The notes under the pieces are model-generated. The model was not told the DNA's origin. It worked only from the letters and a program-made list of their open reading frames with translations, and did not search any database. 35,184 nt of DNA from Pseudomonadota bacterium (GTDB lineage: Bacteria; Pseudomonadota; Gammaproteobacteria; Ga0077536), in the NCBI GenBank assembly GCA_018668255.1, contig JABISZ010000073.1, positions 1 through 35,184 on the forward strand, given 5' to 3'. The translations under genes were made by a program, and so were the position numbers. This document shows positions 31,623 to 35,184 of the stretch, piece after piece (position 1 is the first letter of the stretch; the number at the start of each line of letters is the position of its first letter).

Positions 31623-32938
31623 AGCAGGCCGTTCATCTTATCGACAGTGTTTGGCAGCCATAATACGGCATTAGGGAAGGATATAATCAGAGCAAGCACA
31701 ATGATCTGTATCAGTACAAAGGGAGTGATCCCTTTATAAATGTGTGAGAGCTTTATCTCGGGTGGAGAGACCGCTTTGAGATAAAAAAGTGAAAAGCCAA
31801 ATGGTGGTGTTAGAAAAGACGTTTGAAGATTGACTGCTATGATTAACGCGAACCATAGCAAGTCGATGCCAAGGCTTCTAGCTATCGGTTCGAGTATAGG
31901 TACCACAATAAAACAAATTTCAACGAAATCTAGGAAAAATCCTAGAATAAAAATAACCACCATACTCACAATAACAAACGTGAACTGGCTACCAACACCA
32001 GTCGTATAAAAAAGACTACTCACAGCCTGATCGCCTCCTAGACTTTTAAAGACCATCCCGAAAGCCGTTGCTCCGACAAGAATTAGAAAAACCATGCTAG
32101 TCAGCTTCACCGTTTCTAAGGCGGCGCTGTTCAGTATTGACCACCGCATTCGCTTTCGGCTAACGGCAATTAGAATAGCCCCTAAAGCGCCAAGGGCAGC
32201 CGATTCAGTCGGCGATGCTATCCCCAGAAAAATCGAGCCTAGCACTGATAGCATTAAGACTAGCGGGGGCGTTAGAGACTTGATTATTTCGGCTCTCGAG
32301 AAAGTGCCTTCTTTTAATGTTACAGCAGGAGCGACAAGAGGATTTTTCCTAGAAATCACCATTACGTAGGAGATGTATAAGCCGACGAGTAGTAAGCCAG
32401 GCAGCAGTGTTGCCATGAAGAGCCTGCCCACAGGGACCCCCATAATGTCAGCAAGAAGTATCGCTACTATACTTGGTGGAATTACCTGTCCTAGGGTCCC
32501 TGAGGCTGCTATTGTGCCACAAGCCAGAGAGCGGTCATATCCATGTCTAAGCATTGTTGGTAATGCAATCACCCCCATAGTGACGACTGTGGCGCCGGCC
32601 ACTCCTGTAGTAGCAGCGAGTAAAGCACCAACGAGTATCACTGCAATAGCAAGGCCGCCCTTTTTTTTCCCAAAAAGCGCAGCGCTAGTCTCTAGTAAGT
32701 CTTGTGCTAGGCCAGATTTTTCGAGAATAACGCCCATTAATACGAACAAAGGGACTGCCAGTAAGGTAAAGTTAGTCATTATTCCCCAAATTCGAAGGGG
32801 CAGTAGCTGAAAGAAGTCTATTCCTAAAGCAAATGTACCGAAGAAGATAGACACAGCGCCAAGAGTAAAAGCGACGGGATAACCCAACAAAAGAGCAGGA
32901 ATTATCACTACGAACATTCCTAATGCATAATATTCCAT
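31619..32938 (-). CDS. dctM: TRAP transporter large permease (DctM)
   Basis: This is the large membrane subunit of a tripartite ATP-independent periplasmic transporter, driven by sodium. The 439-residue protein has about twelve membrane segments. GYPVAFTLGAVSIFFGTFAL, then LLAVPLFVLMGVILEKSGLA and ATTGVAGATVVTMGVIALPT are typical of DctM, as is GTLGQVIPPSIVAILLADIM and LQTSFLTPPFGFSLFYLKAV. Length is normal. It follows dctQ after five bases. The substrate is set by the binding protein, which is not present here, so the solute (probably an organic acid) is unknown. The stop overlaps aroE. Confidence 0.93.
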   Translation of the reverse strand: MEYYALGMFVVIIPALLLGYPVAFTLGAVSIFFGTFALGIDFFQLLPLRIWGIMTNFTLLAVPLFVLMGVILEKSGLAQDLLETSAALFGKKKGGLAIAVILVGALLAATTGVAGATVVTMGVIALPTMLRHGYDRSLACGTIAASGTLGQVIPPSIVAILLADIMGVPVGRLFMATLLPGLLLVGLYISYVMVISRKNPLVAPAVTLKEGTFSRAEIIKSLTPPLVLMLSVLGSIFLGIASPTESAALGALGAILIAVSRKRMRWSILNSAALETVKLTSMVFLILVGATAFGMVFKSLGGDQAVSSLFYTTGVGSQFTFVIVSMVVIFILGFFLDFVEICFIVVPILEPIARSLGIDLLWFALIIAVNLQTSFLTPPFGFSLFYLKAVSPPEIKLSHIYKGITPFVLIQIIVLALIISFPNAVLWLPNTVDKMNGLL

Positions 32939-32943
32939 AGGGA

Positions 32944-33453
32944 TTAAACTTTATTCCTCTCGCGAAAGGCTGCTAAGGCAGTGATAATGCCTTGAATACA
33001 CAGTAGTGAGGCTCCTAACGGAATCAATGACTTAACTATCCACCGGTGAGTGAGGCCACCAGGGTCTGGAGAAGTCTCGGCATAGTCGAATGCATCGAAT
33101 ACAAAAGCACCCGAGCTCCACACGATAACGCCACAAAAAGGGAGTAGGAAAAAAAGAGCTCCAAGCAGGTCAATCAGCTTTCTTGTGCGCTGACTGCAGA
33201 ATTTACTTTTAAAAAAAATGTCCACTCTAACATGTTGGTCACACCTCAAAGTGTAAGCCGAACCTAGCAAGAAAACAGCACTAAAAAGGTGCCATTCGAG
33301 CTCCTGAAAAGCTACAGAGCCTTGATTTAAGAAGTAGCGCATGAACACATCAAGAGCAGTCACGGCCATTAGAAGAACTAGAGCATATGCGGACAACTGT
33401 CCGAAGAGATCGATAATAAGACCGGGGGTTTTTGTAATTCGTTTACTAAACAT
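32944..33453 (-). CDS. dctQ: TRAP transporter small permease (DctQ)
   Basis: This 169-residue small membrane subunit has four hydrophobic segments. AYALVLLMAVTALDVFMRYF is the first, SVAFQELEWHLFSAVFLLGS with the conserved E-W-x-F-x-x-x-F-L-L-G signature is the second, then LLGALFFLLPFCGVIVWSSG and SLIPLGASLLCIQGIITALA. VRVDIFFKSKF is the loop before the third. It stands first in the pair with dctM. Normally dctP, the periplasmic binding protein, is next to these genes; upstream here are 440 bases without a gene. ATG 33453 is the start. Confidence 0.92.
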   Translation of the reverse strand: MFSKRITKTPGLIIDLFGQLSAYALVLLMAVTALDVFMRYFLNQGSVAFQELEWHLFSAVFLLGSAYTLRCDQHVRVDIFFKSKFCSQRTRKLIDLLGALFFLLPFCGVIVWSSGAFVFDAFDYAETSPDPGGLTHRWIVKSLIPLGASLLCIQGIITALAAFRERNKV

Positions 33454-33705
33454 TTGGCTTGTTGAGATGCACTTTAATTTTACTGATAATTCCCTATATT
33501 ATCATGAACAAAGCAGGCAATCTTCATGCATGATTCGACGCTTTAAGGCGCTTGGAAGTGTAATTTTTCTGAGTGGATTTGATAATTTATGCACACTTAC
33601 TTTGCTCGAACACCACAGAAGTAGCAACTTATCGTATAAAAGCACTAATTAGCTCTTACATAGTTACTTAAGTATATGTTTATGCTCAATTTATTTTAAA
33701 AATGG

Positions 33706-33849
33706 CTAATTTTTGACCGATCTATCAATGTAAGCCTGTTTTGCGGCCTTCAGGAACTCTTTGTCTAGCTTGTTCACAAGGTTATCCACAGAAACTGTGG
33801 GTAACCTTGTGAAGTCTTCTACAGTTATATTTTTCAGCAGGTCTCGTGT
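33706..33849 (-). pseudogene. 3' remnant of an unrecognised gene
   Basis: A minus-strand frame without a start codon runs from just after a stop at 33850-33852 to TAG at 33706-33708 and encodes about 47 residues. It includes TVEDFTRLPTVSVDNLVNKL and DKEFLKAAKQAYIDRSVKN. It looks protein-like, ends in a charged helix, and lies on the same strand between ksgA and dctQ. I do not recognise the family; it could be the end of a lost gene, perhaps a binding protein. The DnaA-box hairpin lies within it. Confidence 0.35.
33773..33813. repeat. Large inverted repeat with a perfect DnaA box
   Basis: TTCACAAGGTTATCCACAG (33773-33791) and its reverse-complement partner CTGTGGGTAACCTTGTGAA (33795-33813) form 19-base arms with one mismatch around AAA. 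The left arm has TTATCCACA (33782-33790), a perfect DnaA box; the right arm read backward has TTACCCACA. There is no T-run, so it is not a usual terminator. Confidence 0.7.
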
Positions 33850-33896
33850 TTAAGGTGAGTGTCTCCGTGACTGGCTGCGCTAGCTATAGAGACTAA

Positions 33897-34682
33897 CTAA
33901 AGTGAATGAAATTTCCTCTTTGCCAGTGCTTCATAAGAGGAGATAGAGATATTTTCCGCGCGGTCTTTCGGATCTATTCCAGCTTCTCTCAGAGCATCTG
34001 CAGTGAAAATTTTACATAGTGAGTTCGCGATAGTTTTACGCCTGGTATTAAATGCAGTTCGGACGATGTCTTCCAGGCATTTTTCGAAATCGGGTGATAC
34101 GTCATGTTCTTTTTTGATGAACCTCACGACAGCAGACTGCACTTTTGGGATTGGCTCAAAAGAGTTCTTATCAACCTGAAAATGGTACTCTATTTGTGCT
34201 TTCCTTTGAGCCATTATTGATAATCGACCATATGGTTTTGTACCACATATCGCGGTGAAACGCTCAGCAACTTCCTTCTGAAGCATGAATATCATTTCCG
34301 ACCATATCCCTCGGTAATTTAATAGTTTGATGATTAGAGGTGTAGCGATATTGTAAGGAAGGTTGCCGACAATCTTCCACTCCGTAGAATTGATAGTTAG
34401 CTTTTCTATATCGCAATTTAAAATATCTTCGTTCGAAGCTAAAAAATTATCAGCCTCCCTATAGTGATTTTTCATTTGTGCATATAGGTTTCGGTCAATT
34501 TCTACCGCTGTTACTCTCGAACCAGCATCTACAAGATGATCAGTAAGGGCTCTTGCTCCTGGCCCGACCTCTAATATGTGTTCCTCGGGCTGTGGCCGAA
34601 TTAGGCTGATTATTTTGTCAATAACATATTCATCGGTAAGGAAATTTTGACCGAACCGTTTTCGAGCCCTTGGAAGGTTCAT
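33897..34682 (-). CDS. ksgA: 16S rRNA (adenine1518/1519-N6)-dimethyltransferase
   Basis: KsgA (RsmA) dimethylates two adenines near the 3' end of 16S rRNA during late small-subunit assembly. The 261-residue protein shows ARKRFGQNFLTDEYVIDKII, then EVGPGARALTDHLVDAGSRV (AdoMet site), VEIDRNL, and the catalytic NLPYNIATPLIIKLL. FMLQKEVAERF and PKVQSAVVRF are further family parts. In the AdoMet loop the usual GPGLGALT reads GPGARALT, so the third glycine is Arg. ATG 34682 overlaps the pdxA stop by four bases (ATGA), so they are coupled. In E. coli apaG follows directly; here it is 7.2 kb away. Confidence 0.95.
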   Translation of the reverse strand: MNLPRARKRFGQNFLTDEYVIDKIISLIRPQPEEHILEVGPGARALTDHLVDAGSRVTAVEIDRNLYAQMKNHYREADNFLASNEDILNCDIEKLTINSTEWKIVGNLPYNIATPLIIKLLNYRGIWSEMIFMLQKEVAERFTAICGTKPYGRLSIMAQRKAQIEYHFQVDKNSFEPIPKVQSAVVRFIKKEHDVSPDFEKCLEDIVRTAFNTRRKTIANSLCKIFTADALREAGIDPKDRAENISISSYEALAKRKFHSL

Positions 34683-35184
34683 TTTTTTTGGCTTTTTTGC
34701 GTTGTTACTATGGCTTTTGCAAGGTCAATGGCTGCGATAAGACTTCCTACCGAAGATTTACCAGTACCTGCTATGTCTAATCCCGTTCCATGATCCACGG
34801 ATGTTCGCACTATAGGTATGCCTAAAGTGACATTGACAGCCTCTCCAAAACCCAATGTTTTGAGGGCTGTCAAGCCTTGGTCATGGTACATACTTATAAT
34901 GGCATCGTATTTTTCTTGCTGTGATGCTGTAAACGCACTATCAGCGGATACTGGCCCTGTAACTTTTATACCTGTATTTCTTAATTCCATGGCTGCTGGA
35001 GAGATTATCGTAATTTCTTCCTGACCTAGGTATCCGCCCTCTCCTGCATGGGGGTTGAGCCCACATAACCAGATATTAGGTGAATTTATCCCAAATTTCT
35101 CGTTTAATTCTTGATGAACAATGGTTGTGACGTGTTTTATTAGTGTGCTCGTAACTGCATTGGGAACGTCTTTTAAGGGGATGT
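34679..35184 (-). CDS. pdxA: 4-hydroxythreonine-4-phosphate dehydrogenase, 5' truncated by the window
   Basis: PdxA oxidises 4-phosphohydroxy-L-threonine in pyridoxal phosphate synthesis. Only the C-terminal 167 residues or so are in the window; the frame is open to the right edge. Visible motifs are IPLKDVPNAVTSTLIKHVTT, GLNPHAGEGGYLGQEE with the metal-binding His, then YHDQGLTALKTLGFGEAVNV and VRTSVDHGTGLDIAGTGK, with the second metal His (VDHG). It is upstream of and overlaps ksgA by four bases, as in the pdxA-ksgA pair of E. coli. The ATG at 34990 is internal, because the family sequence continues before it. Confidence 0.95.
   Translation of the reverse strand, partial: IPLKDVPNAVTSTLIKHVTTIVHQELNEKFGINSPNIWLCGLNPHAGEGGYLGQEEITIISPAAMELRNTGIKVTGPVSADSAFTASQQEKYDAIISMYHDQGLTALKTLGFGEAVNVTLGIPIVRTSVDHGTGLDIAGTGKSSVGSLIAAIDLAKAIVTTQKSQKK

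Noticed and set aside
33341-33652. 103-aa plus frame upstream of ksgA
   Set aside because: Its first half overlaps dctQ in antisense, and the second half has no motif or good start.

Overview
The window is a 35.2 kb piece of a moderately AT-rich gammaproteobacterial chromosome, probably from a free-living marine or aquatic lineage. The evidence is the gene content and order: rplM-rpsI, coq7, zapE, ssb-MFS-uvrA, lgt-thyA-folA, apaG-apaH, pdxA-ksgA and ubiK next to glnK-amt are typical gammaproteobacterial neighbours. Photolyases, two ammonium transporters and a TRAP permease pair suit a sunlit, nutrient-poor habitat. I cannot name the genus from sequence alone.

Left part, about 1-10,000 (accessory). 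It starts with the 3' end of rimK, then the decayed tail of an amidohydrolase gene. Two outer-membrane beta-barrel genes (TorF-like and Omp25/Omp31-like) lie on the minus strand, each followed by the same 3' repeat and hairpin. Between them is a polyamine cluster: a divergent SpeD-like gene, speE and a canonical speD. A MORN-repeat (YwqK-like) gene follows, then a three-gene photolyase cluster (DUF2256, a photolyase-like protein that looks domain-permuted, and a full photolyase/cryptochrome), tRNA-Gln(CTG), and DUF1330 and helix-hairpin-helix genes. Three families of short direct repeats are scattered through this part only. The segment from OMP to tRNA is bracketed by two copies of a composite repeat 5.33 kb apart, which suggests an insertion and rearrangement hot spot.

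Middle part, about 10,100-26,300 (mostly housekeeping). A TPR lipoprotein gene comes first. Then come rplM-rpsI (minus), coq7, a DegQ-type protease, a YugP-like zinc metalloprotease, zapE, a small orphan gene with a palindromic operator-like site, an LplT-like MFS gene, ssb, uvrA, a PfkB/adenosine kinase gene, lgt, thyA and folA. The last two are the two halves of the dTMP/folate cycle. apaH and apaG follow on the minus strand.

Right part, about 26,700-35,184. ubiK is divergent from a nitrogen block of glnK1-amt1-glnK2-amt2, which has a good sigma-54 promoter and an NtrC-like site in front. Then come aroE, an orphan TRAP dctQ-dctM pair without a visible dctP, a coding remnant containing a large hairpin with a perfect DnaA box, and ksgA with the 3' part of pdxA. 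The pdxA-ksgA-apaG-apaH operon known from enterobacteria is split here by about 7.2 kb containing the nitrogen and TRAP genes.

The points most worth a second look are the SpeD paralogue with an altered active-site loop, the apparently circularly permuted photolyase-like protein, the repeat-bracketed island, and the DnaA-box hairpin.
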